Notes: generated from the sequence alone by a model not told the origin. A stretch of DNA of 64,000 nt from Microbacterium soli (GCF_039539005.1 NZ_BAABCP010000001.1:620001-684000); one strand, 5' to 3'. Positions 27,439-37,765 are shown, counted from the stretch's first letter. A program made the numbers and translations.

Positions 27439-29898
27439 CTACAGCTTGACGATCGGCGCGATCTTGATGAGCAGCTTCTTGCGCCCCGCCGTGTCGAACT
27501 GCACGTGGGCGATGCGCTTGGCGCCCTCTCCGGTGACGGCCTCGACGCGCCCCTCCCCGAAGTCGTCGTGGCGGATGCGGTCTCCCGCCGCCAGTTCGAG
27601 GTCTCCGTTGTCGCGCACCTTGCCCGTGACCTTGTTGGGGAAGCGGTCCATCGCGGTGGACAGGGGGGTGAGGCGGTCGCGCTGGGGCAGCGCCCGCACG
27701 CCGAAGTGGTCGTCCTTCGTCGAGCCCGAGCCCCACCCGCCGGGACGTCGCGCGTTCAGGGCCCGCGATCGCATCCCCCCTCGGGAGTTCACGTCGCCGG
27801 GCGACTGCCGCCAGTCGATGAGCTCCGCGGGGATCTCCTGCAGGAACCGGCTGGGCATCGCCACCGACACCTCGCCGAACTGCGCACGGGTCATCGCGAG
27901 CGACAGGTGCAGGCGTTTGCGGGCGCGCGTGATCCCCACGTAGAACAGCCGCCGTTCCTCCTGCGGCCCGCCCGGCTCCCCCGCCGAGATGCGATGCGGG
28001 ATGAGGTCCTCCTCAACGCCGGTGACGAACACCGCGTCGTACTCCAGGCCCTTCGCGGTGTGCATCGTCATGAGGGACACCACGCCCGACGCGTCGTCGA
28101 GATCATCGGCATCCGAGACCAGTGCCACCTCGGCGAGGAAGTCGACGATCGTGCCGTCGGGGTTGTTGCGCGCGAAATCGCGAGCAACGGCGACGAACTC
28201 GTCGAGGTTCTCCAGCCGCGCCTCGTCCTGCGGGTCGCGGCTGGCGCGCAGCGCCTCGAAGTACCCGCTCTTCTCCAGCAGGATCTTCAGCCCCTCGGCG
28301 ACCGAGGTGGCCGGCGGCACCTCCCCGGAAGCCGGGGTCAGGAGGTCCGCGGCCTCGGCGAGCACCGCGTCGAGCCGGCTGATCGCGGCCTGCAGCTTCG
28401 GACCCACGCCGAGTCCGTCGGCGTGGCGCAGTGCGTCGCGGAAGCTGATCCCCTGCTTCTCCGCGAACGCGCCGATCGCCGTCTCCGTCACGGCGCCGAT
28501 GCCGCGGCGGGGCCTGTTGAGGATGCGGCGCACGGCCATGTCGTCGGCGGGGTTGGCGACCGCGACGAGGTACGCCAGGGCGTCCTTGATCTCCGCCCGT
28601 TCGTAGAACTTCGTGCCGCCCATGATCTTGTACGGAACGGCCGAGCGGATGAGGATCTCCTCCAGCGCGCGGGACTGCGAGTTGGTGCGGTAGAACACCG
28701 CCATCTCCGAGTACGGGTACCCGGCCCGGCGGAGCTCCTCGATCTCGTCGGCGACGAACTGCGCCTCGTCGTGCTGCGAGTACCCGGTGAACCCGACGAT
28801 CTTGTCGCCGGGTCCCCGGTCGCTCCACAGGTTCTTCGCCTTGCGGTCGAAATTGTTGCCGATGACGGCGTTCGCGGCGGAGAGGATGTTCTGCGTCGAA
28901 CGGTAGTTCTGCTCGAGCAGCACCACCTTCGCGCCGGGGAAATCGCGCTCGAACTCGGTGATGTTGCGGATGTCGGCCCCGCGGAACGCGTAGATCGACT
29001 GGTCGGAGTCGCCCACCACGGTCAGCGATGCCGCGGTGGCGTCCTCGCCCGGCGCGGGAGTCGGGTCGGGCTCGAAGATCATCATGCCGTCAGCGGCATA
29101 CGGCTCGGGAGCCTTGCCCGCGACGGGCTTGGTGAGCTCCCGGATGAGCGAGTACTGGGCATGGTTGGTGTCCTGGTACTCGTCCACGAGAATGTGCCGG
29201 AACCGGCGCCGATAGGAGTCGGCGACCTGCGGGAACGCGCGGAACAGGAACACCGTCTGCCCGATCAGGTCGTCGAAGTCGAAGGCGTTGGCCTTCTGCA
29301 GCGATCGCTGATAGTCGGTGAACACCTCCACGAACTTCCGCTCCGCCGGGTCGGACATGTTGGCCTGACGGGCGTACCCCTCGGCGTCGAGCAGCTCGTT
29401 CTTGAGCTTGGAGATGCGGGACTGCACGGCACTGGGGGTGAAGCCGTAGGCATCCGCCTCGTGGTCCTTGACGAGGCGCTTGAGCAGCGCCCGGGAGTCG
29501 CCGGAGTCGTAGATGGTGAAGTTCCTCGTGAACCCGAACTGCTCGGCCTCGCGGCGCAGGATCCGCACGCACGCCGAGTGGAACGTCGAGATCCACATGC
29601 CCCGTGAGGCATCCCCCACCAGCTCGGCCACGCGCTCGCGCATCTCGCCGGCGGCCTTGTTCGTGAAGGTGATCGCCAGGATCTGACTGGGCCACGCCTC
29701 GCGGCGGTGCAGCAGCAGAGCGATGCGACGGGTGAGCACGCTCGTCTTCCCCGATCCGGCGCCTGCGACGATCAGCAGTGCATCGCCCCGATACGTGACG
29801 GCCTCGCGCTGCTGAGGGTTCAGCCCCGCCAGCAGCTCGTCATCTGCGGAGGAGCCGGGGCCGGCGGAGTCGGGAAGGATGAGTGGGGCATCGGTCAT
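27439..29898 (-). CDS. pcrA: ATP-dependent DNA helicase PcrA/UvrD
   Basis: 819-residue superfamily 1 3'-5' helicase for repair and replication. Motifs in order: Q motif (LNPQQREAV), Walker A GAGSGKTSVL, ITFTNKAAGEMRER, DEYQDTNHAQ, VVGDSDQSIYAFRGAD, LEQNYRST, and the late motif SLMTMHTAKGLEYDAVF with YVGITRARKRL. The C terminus (GDRIRHDDFGEGRVEAV) is the Tudor-like domain that contacts RNA polymerase in PcrA. TAGACT lies 9 bases before the ATG. Confidence 0.96.
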   Translation of the reverse strand: MTDAPLILPDSAGPGSSADDELLAGLNPQQREAVTYRGDALLIVAGAGSGKTSVLTRRIALLLHRREAWPSQILAITFTNKAAGEMRERVAELVGDASRGMWISTFHSACVRILRREAEQFGFTRNFTIYDSGDSRALLKRLVKDHEADAYGFTPSAVQSRISKLKNELLDAEGYARQANMSDPAERKFVEVFTDYQRSLQKANAFDFDDLIGQTVFLFRAFPQVADSYRRRFRHILVDEYQDTNHAQYSLIRELTKPVAGKAPEPYAADGMMIFEPDPTPAPGEDATAASLTVVGDSDQSIYAFRGADIRNITEFERDFPGAKVVLLEQNYRSTQNILSAANAVIGNNFDRKAKNLWSDRGPGDKIVGFTGYSQHDEAQFVADEIEELRRAGYPYSEMAVFYRTNSQSRALEEILIRSAVPYKIMGGTKFYERAEIKDALAYLVAVANPADDMAVRRILNRPRRGIGAVTETAIGAFAEKQGISFRDALRHADGLGVGPKLQAAISRLDAVLAEAADLLTPASGEVPPATSVAEGLKILLEKSGYFEALRASRDPQDEARLENLDEFVAVARDFARNNPDGTIVDFLAEVALVSDADDLDDASGVVSLMTMHTAKGLEYDAVFVTGVEEDLIPHRISAGEPGGPQEERRLFYVGITRARKRLHLSLAMTRAQFGEVSVAMPSRFLQEIPAELIDWRQSPGDVNSRGGMRSRALNARRPGGWGSGSTKDDHFGVRALPQRDRLTPLSTAMDRFPNKVTGKVRDNGDLELAAGDRIRHDDFGEGRVEAVTGEGAKRIAHVQFDTAGRKKLLIKIAPIVKL

Positions 29899-29965
29899 GG
29901 CCCTTCGAGTCTAGGCGGCGCCTCCGACAGCGCGCGCCGCGGAACGGCGCCCCTGCGCGGACCGT

Positions 29966-30041
29966 TCACCGGAACAGGAGATTCGCCTGGAACAGGACGA
30001 TCCGACAGCATCCGTCCTGTTCTCGCCGAATCTCCTGTTCT
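29966..30041. repeat. Intergenic palindrome family, copy 1
   Basis: Begins TCACCG and contains outer arms GAACAGGAGATTCG (29972-29985) and CGAATCTCCTGTTC (30027-30040), a perfect 14-bp match. Inner arms GAACAGGACG (29990-29999) and CGTCCTGTTC (30013-30022) match over 10 bp around a 13-base loop. ACAGGA occurs twice in direct order 18 bp apart, then TCCTGT twice 18 bp apart. It lies between the end of the GDPD gene and the start of pcrA. Two more copies are at 37847 and 38908. Confidence 0.85.
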
Positions 30042-30083
30042 CGTGCGATGGCGCGCGGCACCGCCGCACGACGCGGCACGGCC

Positions 30084-31070
30084 TCAGCCCCGGAACAGCG
30101 CCACGCCGAGGTCGGGATGGTCGACGAAGACGCCGTCCACCCCGGCATCCGCCAGCACCCGCCACTCCGCCTCGTAGTCGCCGAACGCCGCCTTCGCGCG
30201 CCCCATCCGGAACGGCGCGGACAGGAACCGGTTCTCCGGACGGCAGGTCCAGGTGAACACCCGCAGGCCGCGGGCGTGCGCATCCGGGACGATCGTGCTG
30301 CCGGGCCTCAGCAGCATCGCCTTGTCGACGCTGACGCCGTCCACCTCGCCGCGAAGGCCGTCCAGCCCCTCGGGCGTGACGAACCAGGCGTAGTCCCGCG
30401 CCGCACGACCCTGCTGCGAGACGAGATCGAAGGGCCGTCCGGACGCTTCGATGAGGAAGACGAAGGATGCCGCGATGCCGGTGTCCCTCAGCCGTGCCAG
30501 CACGCTCTGCTCGAACGATTCCACGATCAGCGGCAGCTCGCCCTCCGCCCACCCGCCGGCCCGCAGATCCCGCTCGATGAGCGGCACGAGGTCGAGATCG
30601 ATCTGCTGGAAGTGGGTGGCGTGCTTGACCTCCAGGACCATGCCGATCTCGCGCCCGTGCTCGACGGACGCGCGCCGGATCATCGCCAGGAGGTCGGGGA
30701 GGCGGAGGATCGGCTGCAGCCCGTCGAAGCTGGCGCTGGAGGCGCGGATGCCGGGGAGCCGTTCGCGCGTGCGCAACGAGGCGAGCTCGTCCCAGGTGAA
30801 GTCCTCGGTGAACCACCCGGTCAGCGGCTGGCCGTCGATGCGCTTCGTGGTGCGGCGATCGGCGAACTCCGGATGCCGTGCGACATCGGTCGTGCCGGAG
30901 ATCTCGTTCTCGTGCCGGATCACCAGCACGCCGTCCTTCGTGGCGACCACATCCGGCTCGACCGCGTCGACCCCCATGGCGAAGGCCAGCTCGTAGGACG
31001 ATCGGCTGTGCTCGGGCCGATATCCGGGCGCACCGCGGTGTCCGATGATCAGCGGGGTTTTCCTGGGCAC
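30084..31070 (-). CDS. glpQ: Glycerophosphodiester phosphodiesterase
   Basis: 328 residues of the GDPD TIM-barrel family, which cleaves deacylated phospholipids to glycerol-3-phosphate and an alcohol. The catalytic start IIGHRGAPGYRPEHS is present, with metal ligands in AVEPDVVATKDGVLVIRHE and the later EVKH. No signal peptide, so it is cytoplasmic. The GTG at 31070 is chosen because TACGCT lies 6 bases upstream; a longer reading from 31103 has no similarity. The nearby GTG 31076 is another option. Confidence 0.92.
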   Translation of the reverse strand: MPRKTPLIIGHRGAPGYRPEHSRSSYELAFAMGVDAVEPDVVATKDGVLVIRHENEISGTTDVARHPEFADRRTTKRIDGQPLTGWFTEDFTWDELASLRTRERLPGIRASSASFDGLQPILRLPDLLAMIRRASVEHGREIGMVLEVKHATHFQQIDLDLVPLIERDLRAGGWAEGELPLIVESFEQSVLARLRDTGIAASFVFLIEASGRPFDLVSQQGRAARDYAWFVTPEGLDGLRGEVDGVSVDKAMLLRPGSTIVPDAHARGLRVFTWTCRPENRFLSAPFRMGRAKAAFGDYEAEWRVLADAGVDGVFVDHPDLGVALFRG

Positions 31071-31076
31071 GCTCAC

Positions 31077-31082
31077 AGCGTA
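31077..31082 (-). promoter_or_regulatory. Leaderless -10 box (TACGCT) of the GDPD gene
   Basis: TACGCT, 6 bases, then GTG 31070. It decides between several possible starts. Confidence 0.5.
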
Positions 31083-31158
31083 AAGCACCCCGTTCACAGG
31101 CATCCGCCGTTATCGTTGAGACAAGAGTTGACCGATCCCTCGGGAGCAGAGGCCACCC

Positions 31159-32103
31159 ATGAGCAATTTCGTCTTCAACAACCCGGCTTTCCAGCAGCAG
31201 GATCCGCGGAAGGCCGCCACGTACCCCGGAGCGCCTCGAGGCGCCCAGGGCACCTACGCACCGCCGCCCCCGCCCGCGGCCGCGCAGGCCGCGTCGTTCC
31301 AGCACGCCGGGATGGACGCCGCCGCGCACGCGCGGCTGGAGGGCATGTACTCCGCACCGTCCGCCGGCGCCATCGAGACCGACCGGATGACGGTCGAGGA
31401 CACCGTCTGGAAGACCGCCGGGCTGTTCGGCATCCTGCTCGTCACCGCCGTCATCGGCTGGGTGTGGACGCTCGGTGGACTCGTCCCGCGATTCGGCGTG
31501 GCGGAGGGTTCGCTCGTACCGTGGATGGTGGGCGCCCTGGGCGGCTTCATCCTCGCCATGGTCGTCACCTTCACGTCGCGCAAGAAGGTGCGCCCTGCGC
31601 TCATCTTCGCGTACGCGGCCTTCGAGGGCCTGTTCGTCGGCGGCATCTCGGCGTTCTTCGAGACCGTCTGGCCGGGCGTGGTCATGCAGGCGACGCTCGC
31701 GACGGTCGCCGTGGTGGGCGTGACGCTCGCACTGTTCGCCAGCGGCAGGGTCCGCGCGTCCAAGAAGATGACGAAGATCGTCCTCATCGCCATGGTCGGC
31801 TACCTGGTGTTCCAGGTGGTCAACCTCATTCTGATGTGGACCGGCGTCGTCAACGCCGACCTCACCTTCGGCCTCTACAGCATGAAGATCGCCGGCATCC
31901 CCCTCGGTCTCATCATCGGCATCCTCGTCGTGCTCATGGCCGCGTACTCGCTCGTGATGGACTTCGACCAGATCCAGCAGGGCGTGCGCAACGGCGCTCC
32001 CCGCCCCTACGGCTGGGTGGGCGCCTTCGGCATCATGGTCACCGTCGTCTGGCTGTACGTGGAGATCCTGCGGATCCTCGCGATCCTGCGCGGCAGCGAC
32101 TGA
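31159..32103 (+). CDS. Bax inhibitor-1/YccA family membrane protein
   Basis: 314 residues. Residues 1-80 are soluble and Pro/Ala-rich (FNNPAFQQQDPRKAATYPG), then seven hydrophobic segments follow. FEGLFVGGISAFFE and the later AYSLVMDFDQIQQGVRNGAP are typical of the actinobacterial branch. Members are calcium-leak-like channels or stress proteins; the function here is not known. GGGAG lies about 12 bases before the ATG. The gene is divergent from GDPD and ends before paired hairpins. Confidence 0.9.
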   Translation: MSNFVFNNPAFQQQDPRKAATYPGAPRGAQGTYAPPPPPAAAQAASFQHAGMDAAAHARLEGMYSAPSAGAIETDRMTVEDTVWKTAGLFGILLVTAVIGWVWTLGGLVPRFGVAEGSLVPWMVGALGGFILAMVVTFTSRKKVRPALIFAYAAFEGLFVGGISAFFETVWPGVVMQATLATVAVVGVTLALFASGRVRASKKMTKIVLIAMVGYLVFQVVNLILMWTGVVNADLTFGLYSMKIAGIPLGLIIGILVVLMAAYSLVMDFDQIQQGVRNGAPRPYGWVGAFGIMVTVVWLYVEILRILAILRGSD

Positions 32104-32134
32104 CACCGTCGGGCCCGGGGCCGTCACCTCGCCC

Positions 32135-32178
32135 GCTCCCGCGGCGCGAGGCGCGGGAGCCCCGGCGGCAGACCGGGG
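32135..32178. terminator. Paired hairpins after the Bax1-like gene
   Basis: GCTCCCGCG and its complement (32135-32160, 8-base loop) are followed by CCCCGG-CGGCAGA-CCGGGG (32160-32178). They lie between convergent genes and probably end both transcripts. Confidence 0.6.
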
Positions 32179-32251
32179 TTCCCCTCCGGTCCCTGTGGCG
32201 CAACATGCCGTCTCGGCCCACCCGGGTGCGGCGCGTCGAGCCACGCGACGC

Positions 32252-33646
32252 TCAGCGGCGCGCGGGACCCGCGAGTGCCGTGCGGGTGGCTGCGGCGAGG
32301 GCGGTCATGGCCGCGTCCTCGCTCCACGCGGATGCCACCGCGGGGGCCTCCCCGGCCAGGCGCGCGCGCAGCGGGGCATCCGTGAGCACTCGACGGATGG
32401 CATCCGCCAGCGCACCCTCGTCACCGGACGGGACCAGCATCCCTCCCCCACGGCCCAGCGCGTCGCCGGGCCCGTAGCGCACGTCGTACGACACGACCGG
32501 GCAGCCGGCGGCGAGCGCCTCGACGATCGACAGCCCCTGGCCCTCGAACGCCGTGGCGGTGACCATGAGCTCCGCGCGGCGCAGCACGGCGTCCGGGTCG
32601 TCGGTGCGGCCCATCAACGCCACGCGGTCGCCCCCGTCGAGGGCCGAGATCAGTTCGGCGACGGATGCCGTGGACGGCCCGTCACCCCAGATCTCCAGGC
32701 GCGTGCCCGGCACATCAGCGGCGAGGAAGGCGCGCACGAGGTGATCGATGCGCTTGCCGGGAGCCAGGCGCGAGATGCTGACGACGAGCCCCGGTTCGCG
32801 CTCGGCGTCATTCACCGTGGGGAGACGGATGCCGTGTGGTGCGACGAGGTTCACGGCCTCCCCGCCGAACCGGGCCTGCACGTCGTCGCGCTGCGCCGGC
32901 GTGGGCCAGAGCACCGCGTCGAAGCGGTCGCTGACCGCGAACCAGCGCGTCCACAGCGCGTTGAGCGGGGCGTCCGGGGTGTACGGCGGTTCGAGGTGCA
33001 TGGTGTGGATGGCGTGCACGATGCGAACTCTCGGGTTCGCCCACCCGGCCAGCAGCTCGCCCAGCTGCCGCGACTCGCAGATCACGACGACGGGCTTCTC
33101 GCTCGCGCCTGCGAGGTGATCGAGCCAGGCCCGGTACAGCCCGCCGAAGCCGGGGAGCGCGCCGACCGTGCCGCCGTGCTGGTCGTACACGCGCACCGCC
33201 GCCGCGCTCAGATGCCAGTCCGGGTTCCCGTGGATCACCGGCAGCGCGGCGTACGGCCGCCCCTCGGCATCCGTCAGCTCTCGATACTCCACCGCGCACT
33301 CCGCTTCCACGGACCGATCGGCGGACGCGGCGGCGGCGCGCAGCCACGGTGCCGCACCGCCATCGGGGGCGGAGGCCTCGTCGAAGAGGTTGCGGAGCGG
33401 GATGCCGGCGGGCAGCATCCCGAGGCGCGCGAACTCCTCGCGATGCGCGGCGTGCACCGCGGCATCCGCGGGGTCCACCGTGAGCACCTGCACGTCGGCG
33501 CCGTTCTCGGCCATCTGCCGGGCGCGGGAAGCCGTGGCGATCGTGTAGCCGCCGTCGAGTCCGGGGATCAGCCGGCTCGACAGGACGAGAAACGCCGCGT
33601 CGGGGAACAGTCCCTCCCCGGACGCGGCGTCACTCACAGCGCTCAC
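32252..33646 (-). CDS. Family 4 glycosyltransferase (TagE/GtfA-like)
   Basis: 464 residues with a GT-B fold. The C-terminal donor-site motif [28 protein letters not shown] is close to that of TagE/Gtf-type enzymes that glucosylate teichoic acid or surface proteins. Mid-protein [17 protein letters not shown] is the usual GT4 donor-domain start. No membrane segment. The GTG at 33646 overlaps the guaA stop (GTGA), so it is translationally coupled to GMP synthase; GTG 33637 is an alternative. The acceptor is unknown; a wall polymer is likely. Confidence 0.85.
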   Translation of the reverse strand: MSAVSDAASGEGLFPDAAFLVLSSRLIPGLDGGYTIATASRARQMAENGADVQVLTVDPADAAVHAAHREEFARLGMLPAGIPLRNLFDEASAPDGGAAPWLRAAAASADRSVEAECAVEYRELTDAEGRPYAALPVIHGNPDWHLSAAAVRVYDQHGGTVGALPGFGGLYRAWLDHLAGASEKPVVVICESRQLGELLAGWANPRVRIVHAIHTMHLEPPYTPDAPLNALWTRWFAVSDRFDAVLWPTPAQRDDVQARFGGEAVNLVAPHGIRLPTVNDAEREPGLVVSISRLAPGKRIDHLVRAFLAADVPGTRLEIWGDGPSTASVAELISALDGGDRVALMGRTDDPDAVLRRAELMVTATAFEGQGLSIVEALAAGCPVVSYDVRYGPGDALGRGGGMLVPSGDEGALADAIRRVLTDAPLRARLAGEAPAVASAWSEDAAMTALAAATRTALAGPARR

Positions 33647-35229
33647 TCCCACTCGATCGTCGCCGGCGGCTTGGAGGTCACGTCCAGCACGACGCGGTTG
33701 ACCTCGCGCACCTCGTTGGTGATGCGGTTGGAGATCCGCGAGAGCACGTCGTAGGGCAGGCGCGTCCAATCCGCCGTCATGGCGTCCTCGCTGGAGACCG
33801 GGCGCAGCACGATCGGGTGGCCGTAGGTGCGGGCGTCGCCCTGCACGCCCACCGAGTGGACGTCCGCCAGCAGCACCACCGGGCACTGCCAGATCGTCTG
33901 GTCCAGACCCGCGGCGGTGAGCTCCTCGCGGGCGATGGCGTCGGCTTCTCGGAGGATGTCGAGCCGCTCGCGGGTCACCTCGCCGATGATGCGGATGCCC
34001 AGGCCCGGGCCGGGGAACGGCTGACGCCCCACGATGGCCTCGGGGATGCCGAGCTCGCGGCCGATCGCGCGCACCTCGTCCTTGAACAGGGCGCGCAGCG
34101 GCTCGACGAGCTCGAAGTCGAGGTCCTCGGGGAGCCCGCCGACGTTGTGGTGCGACTTGATGTTCGCGGTGCCCGTGCCACCGCCCGACTCCACGACGTC
34201 CGGGTACAGGGTGCCCTGCACGAGGAACTTCACGGGGGCGCCGCCGGTGGCCTTCGCCTCCTCGACGAGGTCGCGCTGGACCTGCTCGAAGGCGCGGATG
34301 AACTCGCGGCCGATGATCTTGCGCTTGGTCTCCGGGTCGGTGACCCCGGCGAGATGCCCGAGGAACGTGTCCACGGCGTCTACGGTGATCAGCCGCACGC
34401 CGGTGGATTCGACGTAGTCCTTCTCGACCTGCTCGCGCTCGCCCTTGCGCAGCAGTCCATGGTCGACGAAGACGGCCGTGAGCTGGTCGCCGATGGCCCG
34501 GTGCACGAGGGCCGTGGACACGGCCGAGTCCACGCCGCCGGACAGCGCGGAGATGACGCGGGCGTCACCGACCTGCTCACGGATGCGGGCGATCTGCTCG
34601 GAGATCACACTGTCGCTGTTCCAGTCGGCGGGCAGTCCCGCGCCCTTGTGCAGGAAGTTCTCCAGGATCTCCTGACCGTGGTCGGAGTGCCTGACCTCGG
34701 GGTGCCACTGCACGCCGTACAGTCTGCGCTCCTCATTCGCGAAGGCCGCCACCCTGGTGGCATCCGTCGTGGCGAGCACCTCGAAGCCCTCCGGCGCGCG
34801 GGAGACCTGATCGCCGTGACTCATCCACACGTTCTGCTCGGCGGGCTGGCCGCTCAGCAGGGTGCTCTCGCCGGCGTCGATGTGCGCATCCGTGGCACCG
34901 TACTCGCGCAGACCCGTGTTGGCGACCTCGCCGCCGAGCACCTGCGCCATGTACTGGAATCCATAGCAGATGCCCAGCGTCGGCACCCCGAGCTCCAGCA
35001 CGGCGGGATCGAGCCGGGGAGCGCCCTCCTCGTACACCGACGACGGCCCACCGGAGAGGATGAGCGCCGCGGGGTTCTTCGCCGCGATCTCCTCGGCGGT
35101 CGCCGTGTGCGGCACGATCTCGCTGTACACACCCGCCTCACGGACGCGGCGGGCGATCAGCTGCGCGTACTGCGCACCGAAGTCGACGACGAGCGCGGGG
35201 CGGTGGTGGGTCTCGGTCTGCTCGGTCAA
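33643..35229 (-). CDS. guaA: GMP synthase [glutamine-hydrolysing]
   Basis: 528 residues that convert XMP to GMP. The class I amidotransferase domain (about 1-200) has VVDFGAQY, the catalytic Cys in [10 protein letters not shown] and WHPEVRHSD. The ATP-pyrophosphatase domain has SGGVDSAVS, and the dimerisation domain ends in the family-typical PPATIEWE. The start is TTG at 35229, overlapping the previous stop (TTGA) and preceded by GGAAGG at 6 bases, which makes this rare start credible. Confidence 0.97.
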   Translation of the reverse strand: MTEQTETHHRPALVVDFGAQYAQLIARRVREAGVYSEIVPHTATAEEIAAKNPAALILSGGPSSVYEEGAPRLDPAVLELGVPTLGICYGFQYMAQVLGGEVANTGLREYGATDAHIDAGESTLLSGQPAEQNVWMSHGDQVSRAPEGFEVLATTDATRVAAFANEERRLYGVQWHPEVRHSDHGQEILENFLHKGAGLPADWNSDSVISEQIARIREQVGDARVISALSGGVDSAVSTALVHRAIGDQLTAVFVDHGLLRKGEREQVEKDYVESTGVRLITVDAVDTFLGHLAGVTDPETKRKIIGREFIRAFEQVQRDLVEEAKATGGAPVKFLVQGTLYPDVVESGGGTGTANIKSHHNVGGLPEDLDFELVEPLRALFKDEVRAIGRELGIPEAIVGRQPFPGPGLGIRIIGEVTRERLDILREADAIAREELTAAGLDQTIWQCPVVLLADVHSVGVQGDARTYGHPIVLRPVSSEDAMTADWTRLPYDVLSRISNRITNEVREVNRVVLDVTSKPPATIEWE

Positions 35230-35711
35230 CGGGAACCTTCCGGGGAGGTGGCGGGGATGGATGCGGCGGAGCCGGCGGCCGACTCGCGCTCGGCGAGATA
35301 GGCTCTCACGTCACGGGCGACGCGGGTCTCCATGAAGAAGGAAAGCAGCGGGACGACGCCGCCGAGAGCGAGCAGGATGAAACGCGGGAACCGCCAGCGC
35401 ATCAGGCTCCACATCCGGAAGCAGGCGAAGAGGTAGACGACGTAGAACCAGCCGTGCACGATGAGCACGCCCAGCGAGAGGTTGACGCCGTCTCCCGTCG
35501 ACTGCAGCCCCTCGGGGCCCTCGACCACGTCCGCGAACCAGAGGAATCCGCCCCTGCCGCCGAGGAAGAGCTCGAGGCGGATCGGCGTGTACTTCAGCAC
35601 CATCTCGGTCACGAGCAGCAGCAGCATGACACCGGTGATGATCGACGCGATCTGATAGAAGGTCAGCGCGCCGCGGATCGCCGGAAAACTCGCGACTTTC
35701 GGTTCGGCCAT
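35226..35711 (-). CDS. DUF3817 membrane protein
   Basis: 161 residues with four hydrophobic segments, typical of the DUF3817 family found next to guaA in many actinobacteria. The C-terminal tail is Ala/Ser-rich. Function is unknown. TAGAAT lies 6 bases before the ATG, giving a clear leaderless start. It heads the operon DUF3817-guaA-glycosyltransferase, joined by overlapping stops and starts. Confidence 0.88.
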   Translation of the reverse strand: MAEPKVASFPAIRGALTFYQIASIITGVMLLLLVTEMVLKYTPIRLELFLGGRGGFLWFADVVEGPEGLQSTGDGVNLSLGVLIVHGWFYVVYLFACFRMWSLMRWRFPRFILLALGGVVPLLSFFMETRVARDVRAYLAERESAAGSAASIPATSPEGSR

Positions 35712-35717
35712 GGTGCC

Positions 35718-35723
35718 ATTCTA
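35718..35723 (-). promoter_or_regulatory. Leaderless -10 box (TAGAAT) of the DUF3817-guaA operon
   Basis: TAGAAT, close to the TATAAT consensus, then 6 bases and ATG 35711. Confidence 0.6.
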
Positions 35724-35816
35724 CCGGCCGCCACCCGGGCCCTCCGCCGGTCAGACGCCGTGCGCGCTCGGCTGCCGACGGGGTGCGCGCAGGCGCGTTC
35801 CGCCCGCACACGCCTG

Positions 35817-36638
35817 CTACTCCTGCGGCCTCGCACGGGCCTGCGCGGCCTCCTCGAACTCCTCCGTCTCCCTCTCCCAGGCGTCCTTGGCGAGCCGGTA
35901 CCAGAGGTAGAACGCGAAGCCGGCGAAGACCGCCCACTCGGCCGCATAGAAGATGTTCAGCCAGTTGACCGGCGATTTCAGCTCCGGGGCGGGGGAGCTG
36001 ATGTCGACGAGACCGGCGGGAGCGGCGACGGATGCCAGGTACGGGCGGTACACGTCCAGCTGCTCGACATCGTGCCACCGGCTCAGCAGTGCGGCGGGCG
36101 ACATCCGCACCAGTTCGGACGGGTCCGAGCGCGGCGGAACCTCGACGCCCTCGTCGTCGATGAGCCGTCCGGTGATCTCCGCGGTGACGGCGCCCCTGCT
36201 CTGCAGCGCCGCGGCGGCGGCATCCGCCTCCTCCCGCGTCTGCGCCCACCCGATCGCGACGGCGATCGAGGTCCGCTCGGCGACGCGCAGCTGACCGGTC
36301 ACCCAGTAGCCCTCCGCACCGTCGTTGAAACGCTGCGAGACGACGATGAAGTCCTCCGGGACCCAGGTTCCCGAGGTCTCGACGCGCTGACCGCCGAGAT
36401 GCTCGGCGAGGTACTGCCCGGGCCGGATCACCTCGGTCAGCGGACGCACCTGCTCGGTCACTCCGGGCTCCGGGGGCTCGGTGTCCACGGCGCGCGCGAG
36501 CTGCCACTGTCCGAGCCAGGCGAACACGCCCGCCACGACCAGGCACAGCGCGAGCACCCCGATCCACCGCCGGCGCAGCATGACCTCGCGCAGGGTCGGC
36601 GGGAAGTCCTGCGGTGTCAGCGGTGCGCTGTTCGTCAT
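35817..36638 (-). CDS. SURF1 family protein (cytochrome oxidase assembly)
   Basis: 273 residues with one membrane segment near the N terminus (RRRWIGVLALCLVVAGVFAWLGQWQLARA) and one near the C terminus (LNIFYAAEWAVFAGFAFYLWY), with an extracytoplasmic domain between them. The GQWQ and final NW...YAAEWxxFA motifs are SURF1 hallmarks. SURF1 proteins help insert haem a into cytochrome oxidase. The ATG overlaps the guaB3 stop (ATGA), a linkage seen in related bacteria. Confidence 0.92.
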   Translation of the reverse strand: MTNSAPLTPQDFPPTLREVMLRRRWIGVLALCLVVAGVFAWLGQWQLARAVDTEPPEPGVTEQVRPLTEVIRPGQYLAEHLGGQRVETSGTWVPEDFIVVSQRFNDGAEGYWVTGQLRVAERTSIAVAIGWAQTREEADAAAAALQSRGAVTAEITGRLIDDEGVEVPPRSDPSELVRMSPAALLSRWHDVEQLDVYRPYLASVAAPAGLVDISSPAPELKSPVNWLNIFYAAEWAVFAGFAFYLWYRLAKDAWERETEEFEEAAQARARPQE

Positions 36639-37759
36639 CCCAGCGCGTACGGTGCGAGGACGACCTCGACGCGCTGGAACTCCTTGAGGTCGGAGTACCC
36701 GGTCGTCGCCATGGACTTGCGCAGCGCACCGATCAGGTTGGCCGTGCCGTCCGCGACGGGGGCGGGCCCGTAGAGGATCTCCTCGAGGCTCGCCACGCCG
36801 TCCACGGCCACGCGTCTGCCGCGCGGCAGCTGCGGATGGTGCGCCTCGGCGCCCCAATGGAAGCCCTGACCGGGGGCGTCCGTGGCCCGTGCGAGCGCGA
36901 CGCCCAGCATGACGGCATCCGCCCCCATCGCGAGAGCCTTGACCAGGTCGCCGGAGGTGCCCACGCCGCCGTCGGCGATCACATGCACATAGCGTCCGCC
37001 CGACTCGTCGAGGTAATCGCGCCGCGCCGCGGCGACGTCGGAGACGGCGGTCGCCATGGGCGCGTGGATGCCGAGGGTCGCGCGTGTGGTGGACGCCGCG
37101 CCCCCGCCGAATCCGACCAGCACGCCCGCGGCGCCCGTGCGCATCAGGTGCAGCGCGGCCGTGTAGGTGGCCGCACCGCCGACGATGACGGGCACGTCGA
37201 GGTCGTAGATGAACTTCTTGAGGTTCAACGGTTCGGCCACGCTCGACACGTGCTCGGCCGAGACCGTCGTGCCGCGGATGACGAAGAGGTCGACACCGGC
37301 CTCCACGACGGTGCCGTACAGCTCCTGTGTGCGCTGCGGGGTGAGAGAGCCGGCGACGGTGACGCCCGCCTCGCGGATCTCGGCGAGGCGCTGCTTGATG
37401 AGCTCGGGCCGGATGGGCTCCGAGTACAGCTCCTGCATGCGCACGGTCGCACGGTCGGCCGGCAGTGCGGCGATCTCGTCGAGCAGCGGCTGCGGGTTCT
37501 CGTAGCGGGTCCACAGGCCTTCGAGGTCGAGGACGCCGAGCCCGCCCAGCCTGCCCAGCATGATCGCCGTCTGCGGGCTGACCACGGAGTCCATCGGCGC
37601 ACCCAGGACCGGGATGTCGAAGGAGAACGCGTCGATCGTCCACACCGTCGAGACGTCCTCCGGGTTGCGCGTGCGCCGTGACGGCACGACCGCGATGTCG
37701 TCGAACGTGTACGCACGACGTGCACGCTTGCTTCGGCCGATTTCGATCTCCATGCTCAC
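36635..37759 (-). CDS. guaB3: GuaB3 family IMP dehydrogenase-related protein
   Basis: 374-residue TIM-barrel protein related to IMP dehydrogenase and GMP reductase, without CBS domains. It begins MEIEIGRSKRARRAYTFDD and keeps ADGGVGTSGDLVKALAMGADAVM. In the active-site loop, where IMPDH has a catalytic Cys (GSICTT), this protein reads GAASTT with Ser223 at the Cys position. The related mycobacterial GuaB3 also lacks the Cys, from memory. Its reaction in actinobacteria is therefore open. The GTG at 37759 has TAGTCT 6 bases upstream. Confidence 0.9.
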   Translation of the reverse strand: MSMEIEIGRSKRARRAYTFDDIAVVPSRRTRNPEDVSTVWTIDAFSFDIPVLGAPMDSVVSPQTAIMLGRLGGLGVLDLEGLWTRYENPQPLLDEIAALPADRATVRMQELYSEPIRPELIKQRLAEIREAGVTVAGSLTPQRTQELYGTVVEAGVDLFVIRGTTVSAEHVSSVAEPLNLKKFIYDLDVPVIVGGAATYTAALHLMRTGAAGVLVGFGGGAASTTRATLGIHAPMATAVSDVAAARRDYLDESGGRYVHVIADGGVGTSGDLVKALAMGADAVMLGVALARATDAPGQGFHWGAEAHHPQLPRGRRVAVDGVASLEEILYGPAPVADGTANLIGALRKSMATTGYSDLKEFQRVEVVLAPYALG

Positions 37760-37765
37760 CCGTCC

